38,260 nt of DNA from Actinomycetota bacterium (GCA_030019255.1 JASEFK010000019.1:1-38260), one strand, 5' to 3'; positions 23,723 through 33,039 are shown, counted from the stretch's first letter. Translations and numbers: made by a program. The notes: a model not told the origin generated them from the letters alone.

Positions 23723-25699
23723 ATGGAAAAACCCGACACTAAACCGGCGATATGGGTGCTCACCGAGGATCGTTACTTCGTAGAAGAAGTGCGCTCTTCA
23801 CTGCAGAAATCCGGGGTGGAGGCTCACCTCCTGGTTTTCGCACCCGATGATTATTCGAAAATAGGTACCTTCAAGGGCAAGCTGCCACTGCTGCTTCTTG
23901 TCGATACCTCTACGGTTGACCTGGAACATATTTCTCCCCCCGTACGCAAGGATATTATCATTATTCCCCTTTCTCGACCCGATCCGGTTTCCATGAGAAT
24001 ATTCCTTGCGAACGCCGAGAATTACCGGGAGATGAAAGCAGAGCTTGCCGCCTCGCGAGAATCGCTCTCCCGCCTCAATTCAGTGATACGCGCTCTTGAC
24101 CGCCCTCTCGATGACGCACAAGTTCTGCCTTCTGCAATACGCGAAGTAGGTCTCATCTTCGATTCTCGGCACCTGGTCATGCTCTCTCCCTCGGAAGGTA
24201 ACGGTTTATGGCGATTGATCCATCAGCAGGGTGTGGATAACACCGTCATCCGCACGCTGATGTCGCCGCCAGGACAATCGATTCTGAGAAAAGTCTTCGA
24301 GGGAATGCTCTCCATAGTGGACATCCTTGACAAGACCCTTCTCCTGCATCTGGATCCCGGCGCCCGTGAATGGAGCCGCTTTCTGGACATAACCGGAAAT
24401 GGGGGGGAAGGGGACTTCCTGCTCTTAACCCTGAAGGGCAATCGCCGCCCGGTAGGTCTTCTGATCATGAGTTTCACGGAAAACCGAGTCTGGCACAGCC
24501 GGGACAAGGAATGTCTCTCCATAATCGGTTTCCAGTTAGGGCTCACGCTGGACAACTTGCAACTCTTCGAGAGTGTCCGCACGGCATGGCAGGACTGGCA
24601 GACCACGGTGGACTCCATGCGCGACATGGTGCTCCAGGCAGGACCCAAGGGTCTCGTGCGCCGGGCCAACCGAGCCCTGGTGGAATTTCTAGGCATCAAA
24701 CCGGAGGAGATAATCGGAAAACCCATTTCAGAAATTCTTCAACGTGGGTGGAAGACGAACGGACTACAGCTCGACCAGATGTTATGCGGCCGGTTGGACT
24801 CCTTTGAATTGGAGGACGGAAACGGGCGCTCCTACCGCGCTCTGGTGACTTCCTACTGCGCGGATAGGGAAGGAGCCACGGGTACGGTCTTTGTGATAAG
24901 AGATATCACAGAGGAAAAAGCGATCATTCGGCTGGAGGAGGAGAAAAGGCAGCTGGAGGAGTTGAATCGTTTAAAGAATCGTTTCATGGCTTCCGTGACC
25001 CACGAGTTAAAGACCCCCCTTAACGCGGTGATAGGATTCTCCGAACTGCTGATGTCCGGGGCATACGGAGAGATCAACGACGACCAAAGAAAATACCTGG
25101 AAAATATTTATACAAGCGGGAAACACCTTCTCTCGCTCATCAGCGACATCCTCGACTATACGCAAGCCCAGGCGGGCCACCTTTCCCTCCAGCTGGAGGA
25201 CACGGAAACGGAATCTCTGCTGGTTTCCACGCTGGAGCTCATGCGTCGGGAGGCGGACCGTCGAGGAATCGAATTATCCTTGAAAATGGAAGATCCACCC
25301 GCCCGCGTAACAGCCGACTCACGTCGCCTGCGCCAAATAATACTGAACCTGCTCTCCAACGCCCTGAAGTTCACCCCTTCCGGGGGGAGCGTTCTCTTAA
25401 GGGCAACCAGCGCAGACGGTGAGCTCCTCGTGGAGGTAAGCGACACGGGGATCGGCATCAAGCCGGAGGACCGGGAGAAACTCTTCCATGAATTCTCCCA
25501 GGTCGGAGAGGCCGCCCATGCCGTGGGGGGTACGGGACTGGGCCTCGCTTTAAGTAAGCAACTGGTTGAGCTTCACGGAGGTCGCATCTGGATGACCAGC
25601 GAATTCGGAAAGGGAACCACTTTTTCATTCACTATACCAGCGCGGCCGGCAGAAAAAGCGAATGACGGGAATTCAACCCTGGGTAAAAAGGGCCGATAA
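23723..25699 (+). CDS. PAS/GAF-type sensor histidine kinase with pseudo-receiver N-terminus
   Basis: Encodes 658 residues with no transmembrane segment, so cytoplasmic. Residues 1-110 resemble a receiver fold (AIWVLTEDRYFVEEVRSSLQKSG; LLLLVDTSTVDL; IIIIPLSRP) but do not give a confident phospho-acceptor set. About 125-290 is GAF-like, and about 295-410 is PAS with VRRANRALVEFLGIKPEEIIGKPISEIL. The HisKA block is FMASVTHELKTPLNAVIGFSELL (H427). The ATPase domain has N-box NLLSNALKF (N546), G1 DTGIGI (from D574) and G2 GGTGLGLALSKQLVELHGG. The HD-GYP response regulator follows 30 bases after the stop, strongly suggesting a cognate pair. Base composition is less GC-rich than in the preceding cluster. 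Confidence 0.88.
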   Translation: MEKPDTKPAIWVLTEDRYFVEEVRSSLQKSGVEAHLLVFAPDDYSKIGTFKGKLPLLLLVDTSTVDLEHISPPVRKDIIIIPLSRPDPVSMRIFLANAENYREMKAELAASRESLSRLNSVIRALDRPLDDAQVLPSAIREVGLIFDSRHLVMLSPSEGNGLWRLIHQQGVDNTVIRTLMSPPGQSILRKVFEGMLSIVDILDKTLLLHLDPGAREWSRFLDITGNGGEGDFLLLTLKGNRRPVGLLIMSFTENRVWHSRDKECLSIIGFQLGLTLDNLQLFESVRTAWQDWQTTVDSMRDMVLQAGPKGLVRRANRALVEFLGIKPEEIIGKPISEILQRGWKTNGLQLDQMLCGRLDSFELEDGNGRSYRALVTSYCADREGATGTVFVIRDITEEKAIIRLEEEKRQLEELNRLKNRFMASVTHELKTPLNAVIGFSELLMSGAYGEINDDQRKYLENIYTSGKHLLSLISDILDYTQAQAGHLSLQLEDTETESLLVSTLELMRREADRRGIELSLKMEDPPARVTADSRRLRQIILNLLSNALKFTPSGGSVLLRATSADGELLVEVSDTGIGIKPEDREKLFHEFSQVGEAAHAVGGTGLGLALSKQLVELHGGRIWMTSEFGKGTTFSFTIPARPAEKANDGNSTLGKKGR

Positions 25700-25729
25700 T
25701 GCATTTATGAGGAGGTCTGAGGATATTCC

Positions 25730-27235
25730 ATGAGTTTCACCGAAACCAACCCCGTGATATTGGTAGTGGACGACGAGCCCATAAACCTCGATCTGTTGAG
25801 AGCCTCGCTGGAGCCGGAAGGTTACGAGGTGATAACGGCGCAGAACGGCGAGGAAGCCCTGGCACTGATAAGCTCCAGGCAAGTCGACCTGGTTCTTCTG
25901 GATATTCTGATGCCCGGAATAGACGGAGTAGAAGTTTGCAGACGCCTCAAGGAAGACGTCTCTACAGCCTTCGTTCCCGTGGTCATGGTCACCGCACTGG
26001 ATGCGGTCTCCGATCGCGTAAGAGCTGTAGAGGCGGGCGCAGACGACTTCCTCTCCAAACCCGTGAACCGCCAAGAGCTACTGGCACGAACCAGGTCGCT
26101 CTTGCGCTTGAAATACCTTCGTGACCGATTGGAAAACGCTTACCAAGCCATGGCCTCGGTGACCTACTTTAGCACTATCCTTCTTAAAATGGCGGACGAA
26201 CAAGAATTTCTTACCAGGGATGTAGGAGCGGAACTGGCTCTTTCCTTTCTTTCCTCCAAGCAGATCAGGAAAAAACCCGGGGCCCTGTTCATCGGTAGGA
26301 TCGGGGTAGGCACAGGAGCAGAAGGCATACTGGTGCGGTGGAAAGGCACCTTCGTCGAAGAAGAGTCCTACTCTTTAACCTCCGATAAGCTATCCCTGAT
26401 CGAATTACCGGGAGAAACGTCCTTCCCGATACCTGGCATCGTTGAGGGGCAAACAAAAGCAGCTTGGCTTAATCCAGATCGACTTTCGCCGGCAGCCTGG
26501 GTGAGCGATGGTTCTCTTCTGGTCCTGGCAATCGATTATCCGGGGGAGGTAACAGAATTCGATCGTGAAGCCCTGAAGACCTTTTTCCTCGCCGTATCCT
26601 TTTTCCAGTCGCTTACAAGACACGCGAAGGAAACCGAGGAGGCCTTTCTTTACACCATAGAAGCGCTGGCCAGGGCAGCGGAGGCAAGCGATGAACTTAC
26701 AGGTGAACACATCAAGAGGGTCAACTTTTACTCGGCCCTGATAGCCGAAGAGCTCGGCCTACCATCACGTGAGGTAGAGATAATCGGATACTCGGCTCAG
26801 ATGCACGACGTAGGGAAGATACATGTCCATCCCGATATCCTGCGCAAAGAGGGCCCCCTGACTGCGGAGGAATGGGAGGAAGTCAAGAAACATTGCGAAG
26901 CCGGGGCTCACATACTGGGAAGCCACCCTCGACTGGCCGTGGCAGCGGAGATAGCCCTGAACCATCACGAGAAATGGGACGGCTCCGGTTATCCGCGCGG
27001 TTTACGGGAGGAGGAAATCCCCCTTACGGGTCGCATTGTGGCCTTAGCCGACGTCTATGACGCCCTCCGCAGCAAAAGATATTACAAACTAGGCTTCCCC
27101 CATGAAAAAGCCGCGGAAATTATCCTCCAGGGTGACGGGAGAAGCTTACCAGAGCACTTCGATCCAAAGGTGTTGGAGGTCTTCCGCAGACGGCAGCAGG
27201 ATTTTGCGGCCATTTACGACCGGCTTCCCGATTGA
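25730..27235 (+). CDS. Response regulator with HD-GYP phosphodiesterase domain
   Basis: Encodes 501 residues. An N-terminal receiver has the acidic pair D14-D15, phospho-acceptor D58 (LLDILMPGIDG) and K110 (SKPVN). A middle region of about 150 residues (130-300) has no motif I recognise. The C-terminus is HD-GYP: LTGEHIKRVNFYSALIAEELGL, then H359-D360 in MHDVGKIHV, HHEKWDGSGYPRG (G420-Y421-P422) and ALADVYDALRSKRYYK. All expected metal and catalytic positions look intact, so c-di-GMP hydrolysis controlled by phosphorylation is likely. GAGGATATTCC precedes the ATG and GGAGG lies further upstream. It is paired with the histidine kinase before it. Confidence 0.92.
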   Translation: MSFTETNPVILVVDDEPINLDLLRASLEPEGYEVITAQNGEEALALISSRQVDLVLLDILMPGIDGVEVCRRLKEDVSTAFVPVVMVTALDAVSDRVRAVEAGADDFLSKPVNRQELLARTRSLLRLKYLRDRLENAYQAMASVTYFSTILLKMADEQEFLTRDVGAELALSFLSSKQIRKKPGALFIGRIGVGTGAEGILVRWKGTFVEEESYSLTSDKLSLIELPGETSFPIPGIVEGQTKAAWLNPDRLSPAAWVSDGSLLVLAIDYPGEVTEFDREALKTFFLAVSFFQSLTRHAKETEEAFLYTIEALARAAEASDELTGEHIKRVNFYSALIAEELGLPSREVEIIGYSAQMHDVGKIHVHPDILRKEGPLTAEEWEEVKKHCEAGAHILGSHPRLAVAAEIALNHHEKWDGSGYPRGLREEEIPLTGRIVALADVYDALRSKRYYKLGFPHEKAAEIILQGDGRSLPEHFDPKVLEVFRRRQQDFAAIYDRLPD

Positions 27236-27401
27236 CGGCTTGCCGGGCGGAGAGTGCGTCCTATAATCCTTCGCCTTCGATCCACTTCCATTGTTTCTGA
27301 GAAAATAACGGCCTTACAACGGTGCATACACCGGTAATTCCGGTTTGACAAGTGAGTGATATACTCAATTATTGTCCGAGCACGAAAGGTGGGATTTAAA
27401 G

Positions 27402-28688
27402 ATGGCCAGGACCAGGTTCGTGATCAGCGACCTGCACCTGGGGGCAGGCGACCACCTGGACGAGTTCAACCAGGACGCCGCCTTCCGCTCCTTCCTGGAG
27501 ACCATCGGCGAACGCCGTCATTCCGAGCTGATAATCAACGGTGATTTCCTGGATTTCGTGGCCGTCAACCTGGAAAAGACCTCCGTTAAGCCCTTCTCCC
27601 GCCTGGGCTGCACGGAGGAGGAGTCCCTGCGGAAGCTGGAGCGCATTCTGGAAGCCCACCGGGACTGTTTTGACGCTCTGCGGCGTTTCCTGGAAAGCGG
27701 GCACCGCCTGGTCCTGGTACCCGGCAACCACGACGTGGACCTCTTCTGGCCCCGCGTCCGCGAGCGTCTGCTGGAGGAAATAGGGACACCGGACTCCGAC
27801 CACTTCCACTTCGCCTATACCGGTTATTACCGGGAGGGCGGACTCTACGTGGAGCACGGCAACCAGTATTACGCGGACAGCGCCTTCGAGAACTTCACCC
27901 ATCCCTTCCTGCGCGACCCGCGGACGGGCAAGCTGCGCCTGGAAAGGAGCTGGAGCAACTGTTTCCTTGAGTACTTCGCCAACGGGATGATGAGCGAGCG
28001 CAATCCCTTCATCAACAACGTGAGGCCCATTCCCAACATGGTCTTCCTGGGCATCCAGGACGAAAGCTGGTGGTTCAAGCTGGCCTACGGCTTCAAGCTG
28101 GCCCGCTTCATGGCCAAGGTGGGCTTCCCTCCCTTCCGGGAGAGCCGGGAACTGCAGAGGCGGCGCCGCGAAGGGAGGCTAGACACCTGGGGATATTCCC
28201 TGAAGAGGGCCCTGGGTATCATGACCGGAAGGGCCCGCGTGGAGGTGCAGGGCCTGGAGGAAGCGGAGAGGCTCAGCCACCACCTCCCCGCCGAGGAGGC
28301 CGAGGAAGAGGAGAGGCGATTAGACGACCTGCACCTGGATTCCCTGGCCACCCGGGAGGATGCCCTGTCCGTGGCCGCCCGGGACCTGCTCCTCTCGGAC
28401 CAAGGTATCGACGTAGTCGTCTTCGGCCACGACCACCGCTATTATTCCAACGAGATGCAGCCGGTCCTGGAGGGCAGGAAGGGCAAGTACTATATAAACA
28501 CGGGAACCTGGATACCCATGCTCTTCCTCACCCGGACCCGGCGGCAGCTGCGCTGGCGGGACCTGGCCGACCAGAGCCTCTACCAGCAGCTCCTGACCTA
28601 CGCGGCGGTGAGGAAGGGAATCCACGGTTACACCGCTTCCCTGCGCCGTTTCTCCCAGCAAGCGTCCCACCGGGAGACGGGCACTTAA
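27402..28688 (+). CDS. Calcineurin-like metallophosphoesterase
   Basis: Encodes 428 residues from the ATG at 27402 (AGGTGG about nine bases upstream); an alternative TTG at 27372 lacks a good site. The five metallophosphoesterase blocks are present: FVISDLHLG (D10, H12), IINGDFLDF, VLVPGNHDVDLFWP, VEHGNQYY, and VVFGHDHRYYSNE. The layout resembles the UDP-2,3-diacylglucosamine hydrolase (LpxH-like) subgroup with W/Y-rich inserts, but it is much longer than LpxH (about 240) because of a charged insert around 225-320 (RELQRRRREGRLD...EEAEEEERRLDDL). No lipid A gene is nearby. Substrate not determinable; likely cytoplasmic as no signal peptide is visible. Confidence 0.85.
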   Translation: MARTRFVISDLHLGAGDHLDEFNQDAAFRSFLETIGERRHSELIINGDFLDFVAVNLEKTSVKPFSRLGCTEEESLRKLERILEAHRDCFDALRRFLESGHRLVLVPGNHDVDLFWPRVRERLLEEIGTPDSDHFHFAYTGYYREGGLYVEHGNQYYADSAFENFTHPFLRDPRTGKLRLERSWSNCFLEYFANGMMSERNPFINNVRPIPNMVFLGIQDESWWFKLAYGFKLARFMAKVGFPPFRESRELQRRRREGRLDTWGYSLKRALGIMTGRARVEVQGLEEAERLSHHLPAEEAEEEERRLDDLHLDSLATREDALSVAARDLLLSDQGIDVVVFGHDHRYYSNEMQPVLEGRKGKYYINTGTWIPMLFLTRTRRQLRWRDLADQSLYQQLLTYAAVRKGIHGYTASLRRFSQQASHRETGT

Positions 28689-28851
28689 AGGGTGTCCTGG
28701 ACCTTCTATCTCTCGAACGGAGGCGATCCACTAAGAATCTCCGTACGGCGGCAACGCCACCGGATATCCAGGTTGCGAAGCCGGCCTTTTCCACGTTAAA
28801 TCCCTGACCGTTCCGCTCCCCGGGGCCGCGATAAACAGTACGGAAGCGGTG

Positions 28852-29643
28852 TCACGCCTTGGAACAGATAATCTGGACGTACTTTCCGACCCCCTTGAGG
28901 TGGGGTTCCTGCCCGGCCCTCAACTCCAGCTCGATCAAACCCTTGTAGCACTGCCCCTCCTCGAAGAGGGAGCAGTCCACGAATTCGGAGAAGACCAGCA
29001 GGCCGTACTGGCCCTCCAGGTTGTAGCCCAGGGGATCCAGCAGGGCCAGGATCTCGGTGTCGGAATACAGGTGTCCGCGCCCGCTGTGCAGGGGGGTGGG
29101 AAATACTTCCATGTCGAAGGCCTCCATGGCCAGGCGAATGTTGCCCTCCATGATCACCTTCTCCATGATGAAGCCGTAGCGGTTCAGGAAGACCAGGGAG
29201 AGCTTCCCGCGGGGGCGCAGCACCTTAGTGATGACATTCAGGGCCCGCAGGGGATCGTCCACGTACTCGATGGTCTCGTGGCAGATGATGAGGTCGAAAT
29301 CCTCGGCGATGCACTCTTCGAGGTTCTCGATGCGCTCGTTCAGGAAGCGCAGGTAGGAAGCGCGGTCGGGGAGCTGTTCCCGCGCCCGTTCCTCCGCGGT
29401 CTTGAGGAGGCAGGCCTGGGGCTCCAGCATGGTGACCCGGTGACCCAGGGCGGCGAAGCGCAGGGCCACCTCGCCCAGGCCGCTCCCCACGTCCAGCACG
29501 CTTAACTCTCCGCCGCTCCTCTTGAGGTCCCCCTCCAGGTGACGGTAGAGGTGTCGGAAGGCCAGCTCCGCCTCCAGGCGGGTCAGCGGCGCCTCCGCCA
29601 GTTCCATGAGCAGTTCGGCCTTTTCCTCCGGTTTCTTCTCCAT
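28852..29643 (-). CDS. Class I SAM-dependent methyltransferase (Methyltransf_11/23-like)
   Basis: Encodes 263 residues from the ATG at 29643 (MEKKPEEKAELLMELAE), with GGAGGTC six bases upstream; the open frame runs to 29814 but that extension is non-coding in character. Motif I is LDVGSGLGEVALRFAALGH and the acidic strand-2 end is VTMLEPQACLLKTAEE. FDLIICHETIEYVDDPLRAL is motif II, and VLRPRGKLSLVFLNRYG is the post-motif. This layout resembles CmoM (YecO/SmtA)-like tRNA methyltransferases: ERIENLEE near motif II and FLNRYGFIMEKVIMEGN are reminiscent of the family. The identification as CmoM is tentative. It is transcribed alone, convergent to the phosphoesterase gene. Confidence 0.78.
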   Translation of the reverse strand: MEKKPEEKAELLMELAEAPLTRLEAELAFRHLYRHLEGDLKRSGGELSVLDVGSGLGEVALRFAALGHRVTMLEPQACLLKTAEERAREQLPDRASYLRFLNERIENLEECIAEDFDLIICHETIEYVDDPLRALNVITKVLRPRGKLSLVFLNRYGFIMEKVIMEGNIRLAMEAFDMEVFPTPLHSGRGHLYSDTEILALLDPLGYNLEGQYGLLVFSEFVDCSLFEEGQCYKGLIELELRAGQEPHLKGVGKYVQIICSKA

Positions 29644-29841
29644 TTCTCGACCTCCATGCTCCGACTGATGCGCAAAAACATGATATGTCCCCGTTTTCGC
29701 ACCGGTCAACTTCCGCCGGCACGAGTGGTCTGCCATCCGTTTCGGCCATGGGGACAAGGAGTTTACGTGCCTTTCGCCGACATGGAAGCAGGGCAGGGGA
29801 AATACGAGAGTCATAAAGGAGGATCCCAGAAAAGAGGTGTA

Positions 29842-29898
29842 AGGGGCGGGGAGGAACCCCGCCCCTCCAGGATTCAGCCCGCAACCGTAGGGCTTTTT
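29842..29898. terminator. Two hairpins downstream of the RRM gene
   Basis: AGGGGCGGGG (29842-29851) pairs perfectly with CCCCGCCCCT (29857-29866). Immediately beside it AGCCC (29876-29880) pairs with GGGCT (29890-29894) and is followed by TTTT on the plus strand. The first stem suits termination of the minus-strand RRM transcript. The second is U-rich only for plus-strand reading, which would block transcription entering from the methyltransferase upstream region. Confidence 0.6.
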
Positions 29899-29916
29899 CG
29901 CTGCCGGGAAAGGTGA

Positions 29917-30189
29917 TCAGAAGCGGTAGGCGCTCCTGCTCTCCGTATTCCTGGGCTTAGCCTGGTTGACCTTGAGGGTCCTGCCGTCTATCTCCTTGCC
30001 GTTGAGGCCGGATATGGCCGCCCGGGCTTCGTTGTCGTCGGGCATCTCCACGAAGCCGAAGCCGCGCGAGCGGTTGGTGTGGCGGTCCATGACCACCTCC
30101 GCGGATTCCACGGTCCCGAACCTCTCGAAGGCCTTCTGGAGCTCCTCGGAATCCGTCGAGTAACTCAGGTTCCCCACGTATATCTTCAC
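29917..30189 (-). CDS. RRM-domain RNA-binding protein
   Basis: Encodes 90 residues, a single RNA recognition motif with a short tail, as in the cold-inducible Rbp proteins of cyanobacteria and several other bacteria. RNP2 is IYVGNL near the N-terminus and RNP1 is RGFGFVEM (about residues 42-49). The helices and strand between (SEELQKAFERFGTVESAEVVMDRHTNRS) fit the fold closely. The start is a GTG at 30189 with GGAGGTG about seven bases upstream. The gene has its own promoter near 30280-30307 and a terminator in its leader. Likely a single-stranded RNA binder; targets unknown. Confidence 0.93.
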   Translation of the reverse strand: MKIYVGNLSYSTDSEELQKAFERFGTVESAEVVMDRHTNRSRGFGFVEMPDDNEARAAISGLNGKEIDGRTLKVNQAKPRNTESRSAYRF

Positions 30190-30209
30190 CTTTTCACCTC
30201 CTTCGCTTC

Positions 30210-30242
30210 AAAAAAGTCCCGAGGAGCCGGTCTCCTCGGGAC
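30210..30242 (-). terminator. Intrinsic terminator inside the RRM gene leader (attenuator candidate)
   Basis: GTCCCGAGGAG pairs perfectly with CTCCTCGGGAC (30216-30226 and 30232-30242), 11 pairs with a five-base loop, and is followed on the minus strand by six U's (30215-30210). It lies about 21 bases before the GTG start and directly before the ribosome-binding site, downstream of the predicted promoter. It may alternatively end the kinase transcript from upstream. Confidence 0.75.
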
Positions 30243-30278
30243 GCATCAACGTAACACCTCAAAAACCAATGCATATTA

Positions 30279-30307
30279 ACTATATACCCTCGAAGAGGAA
30301 AAAGCAA
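30279..30307 (-). promoter_or_regulatory. Sigma-70-type promoter of the RRM gene
   Basis: On the minus strand TTGCTT (30307-30302) is 17 bases from TATAGT (30284-30279). The predicted start near 30272 leaves a leader of about 83 bases, most of which is the terminator hairpin. Confidence 0.55.
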
Positions 30308-30401
30308 ATTTTTATCTCAACCTCCCATCCCTCCGTCCACCCGCAGCGGAACTGCTTCTTCCTATGGTGTCTAATTTTCATGTACCTTTTTACATAGGTA
30401 A

Positions 30402-32924
30402 TCAACTATCAGGTGATCCTTGCGGTTTTCCCGGAATTTCAAAGCTGAATTCAGACCCGACATCCTCGCGATTCGTATGCCAGATCCTCCCTCCATGGGC
30501 TTCGACTATCTTCCGTGCCATATATAACCCGATACCAAGACCCGGTTTGGAATGGTGTATAACATCCTCCACCTGGTAAAAAAGTTCGAATATCCTCTCG
30601 CGATCCTCATCGGGAACGCCAATACCCCGGTCCAAAACGGAAAATCTTACCATCCCCTCTTTCCCTTCCCCCCTCACTTCGACAACCGTGCTGGGAGGGG
30701 AGAATTTGCACGCGTTTTCCAATAGGATGACGAAGAGTTGGGAAATCGCCTCCGGGTCCACGTAGACGTTCTCCAATTCGCCTCTCAAATCAAGAGTGAT
30801 TTCCCTATATTCCTTCATGCGCACCTCCTCGGCTACCCCCTCAACCAGAAGGCGCAGGTCCGTCGGCCTTCTCTTGGCAAGGTAAGTTCCATGTTCGATG
30901 CGAGTTATATCCAGGAGGCTTTCCACAATCCTTGTTAAGCGATTCACGCCGTGTCGAATCCCTTGCAGGGCGTGATCGTAGTCTTCCGCATCAAGTGAGT
31001 GCCTGTTCTTTTCCAGGATCGCGGCATAACCCTTTACCAGGGTCAAGGGATGCCGGAGTTCGTGAGAGGCGATGGCCAAAAAATCCTTCAACTGCTTTGC
31101 CTTTTCCTCTAAAATCCTCTCCCTGTCCTTTTCCCTGGAAATGTCGATCAGGGAAACGATACCGGCCTCACGGCCGGGTAACAAGTTTATCGTGGCAAGT
31201 GTTGGCATGAACTCCCCGCTACAGCGCTTGACCCTGGCTTCGAATTGAATCGGGCCGCTCGTCTCCCCGCGCCATAAACGCGAGGAGTATTCCACGGCTT
31301 TCCCTACATCATCCGGGTGCAGGAAATCCGTGTATTTCGCCTTCTCTACTACCTCTTCGCGCGCCCAACCGAGCATTCTCTCCGCCATCCGGTTGACATC
31401 GGAAACGGTACCGTCGCTCCCTATTATGAACATGGCCGTACCGGTAGTTTCGAATACGGTCCTGTACTTTTGTTCGCTTTCCTGCAAGGCCTTCTCTCGA
31501 CTTTTCCGCTCGGTGATATCCCTCAAGATGCCCACGGCATGCCATTCTCCCCTTCTCTGGAAGGAGCTGACCGAGAGCTCAAAAGGGAAGGTGGCGCCGT
31601 CTCTTCTCCTGCCCTCGAGTTCCAGGGTCTTTCCTATCACGGACCCGCTTCCCGTGGCCCTGAATCGCGAGATACCCTCTCTATAGGAGGCGTGGTACTT
31701 TTTGGGAGCCAGAAGCAAGTGGAGATCCTTTCCCATCATCTCTTCGGCCGTATAGCCGAAGATCTCCTCGGCAGCGGGGTTCCAGTAGCAGACCCTTCCC
31801 TCGCCGTTCAGGATAACGATGGCATCCTTGGCGGAGGAGGCTACGAGATCAAATATCTCCTCCCTCTCCCGAATGGCCTCCTGCATTCCGATACGCTCGG
31901 AGATATCCAATCCGATACCGAACAAGAATTCCAGGGAGCCATCTTCTGAAAGCATGCGCTTGCCGCACCATTCAACGGTTAATTTCCGACCATCCTTGGA
32001 GAGAACTCGATTTATGCTCATCCTCGGGCTTTCGGATACGGATAGAAGCCGCAATTCCTCCGCCACCGCGGCGTGTTCCTCTGGAGGCACGAAGGTACTC
32101 AGATAGTCCCTCCCCTTTACCTCCTCGAGGGTATAACCCAACTTGTGAAGCATGGTTTTGTTTGCAAAGACCGTCCTCCCCTCCCCGTCTATGGCCACAA
32201 AATAGGCGGGCATGGACTGAAGGAGGTCCTGGCTGAACTCCCGTTCCTTGCTCAACTGTTGTTCCAGAACCCTGCTGGATTCCAGGTTGCCGATCATGCG
32301 TTCGAGTATGGTCTCGTGCAAGCCCCGCTCCTGGTACTCCTCCGGTGTGAGGAAGTAACGGTTTTCGTATATCCACCTGTCCGCGGCTACGTACGGATGA
32401 AGCGAGAAAAGGTCCAGGATCAGCCTGGACTCGAATCGCCTTCGGTCATAATGGCAGATGGCGGTACAGGCACTTTCCCGGATATATAAATTAGCCCTTG
32501 CCTCATAATCCACCAGTCTTTCCGGGCCAATGATTTCATACAACATCTTGCTCATTTCCGAGGTGACGAGGACGCCCGAATATCCCTCCCTTAAAGATTG
32601 CCTGGATGCCCTTTGGATAAGGTCGAAAATGCGCTGGGCGTCAAACTCTCCCCCATGCAGGTAGGCTTCCTTGAAATCAAGGAGGTGGAGTTGCCCGATA
32701 TCCAGGGCTTTTTGGGCATCGAATTTTCCGAATCTTTTAAAATAACCTAAGATCTCGCCGGGCGGACAGGAATCGGTTATGCAAAATATTTTCTCGTTTT
32801 TCCTGATTCCTTGTTCCACGAAAAAAAGAAGTCCATCAAGGTATTCCTTGTCCTTCGCATATGCCTGAATTATATGATTTCCTGAACTTATAGCAATGGG
32901 TTTATTAGAAGCCCACCCGTTCAT
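30402..32924 (-). CDS. MEDS-domain PAS sensor histidine kinase
   Basis: Encodes 840 residues, cytoplasmic. Residues 1-190 resemble the MEDS (methanogen/methylotroph DcmR sensory) domain: SGNHIIQAYAKDKEYLDGLLFFVEQGIRKNEKIFCITD and an EMSKMLYEIIG segment. Three PAS domains follow at about 225-345 (FVAIDGEGRTVFANKTML), 350-475 (IVILNGEGRVCYWNPAAEEIFGY) and 480-600 (MFIIGSDGTVSDVNRMAERMLGW). The HisKA block is FLAIASHELRHPLTLVKGYAAIL (H621); the usual H-E-L-R-T-P is H-E-L-R-H-P. The ATPase domain has LLENACKFSPP (N-box), DRGIGVP (G1), and KPGLGIGLYMARKIVEAHGG (G2). No response regulator is adjacent. Start ATG at 32924 with a weak site. Signals sensed and target unknown. Base composition is noticeably more AT-rich than the redox region. 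Confidence 0.88.
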   Translation of the reverse strand: MNGWASNKPIAISSGNHIIQAYAKDKEYLDGLLFFVEQGIRKNEKIFCITDSCPPGEILGYFKRFGKFDAQKALDIGQLHLLDFKEAYLHGGEFDAQRIFDLIQRASRQSLREGYSGVLVTSEMSKMLYEIIGPERLVDYEARANLYIRESACTAICHYDRRRFESRLILDLFSLHPYVAADRWIYENRYFLTPEEYQERGLHETILERMIGNLESSRVLEQQLSKEREFSQDLLQSMPAYFVAIDGEGRTVFANKTMLHKLGYTLEEVKGRDYLSTFVPPEEHAAVAEELRLLSVSESPRMSINRVLSKDGRKLTVEWCGKRMLSEDGSLEFLFGIGLDISERIGMQEAIREREEIFDLVASSAKDAIVILNGEGRVCYWNPAAEEIFGYTAEEMMGKDLHLLLAPKKYHASYREGISRFRATGSGSVIGKTLELEGRRRDGATFPFELSVSSFQRRGEWHAVGILRDITERKSREKALQESEQKYRTVFETTGTAMFIIGSDGTVSDVNRMAERMLGWAREEVVEKAKYTDFLHPDDVGKAVEYSSRLWRGETSGPIQFEARVKRCSGEFMPTLATINLLPGREAGIVSLIDISREKDRERILEEKAKQLKDFLAIASHELRHPLTLVKGYAAILEKNRHSLDAEDYDHALQGIRHGVNRLTRIVESLLDITRIEHGTYLAKRRPTDLRLLVEGVAEEVRMKEYREITLDLRGELENVYVDPEAISQLFVILLENACKFSPPSTVVEVRGEGKEGMVRFSVLDRGIGVPDEDRERIFELFYQVEDVIHHSKPGLGIGLYMARKIVEAHGGRIWHTNREDVGSEFSFEIPGKPQGSPDS

Positions 32925-33039
32925 TCGCTACCGCTGTCTCTTGCATCTCTTCGATTTGATCTTTCACTAATCTACAATCATAAACGCTTTCGGTGTATCG
33001 CGCTTCAAACTTAACAGTGTATTATTTTATCCGATTAGA

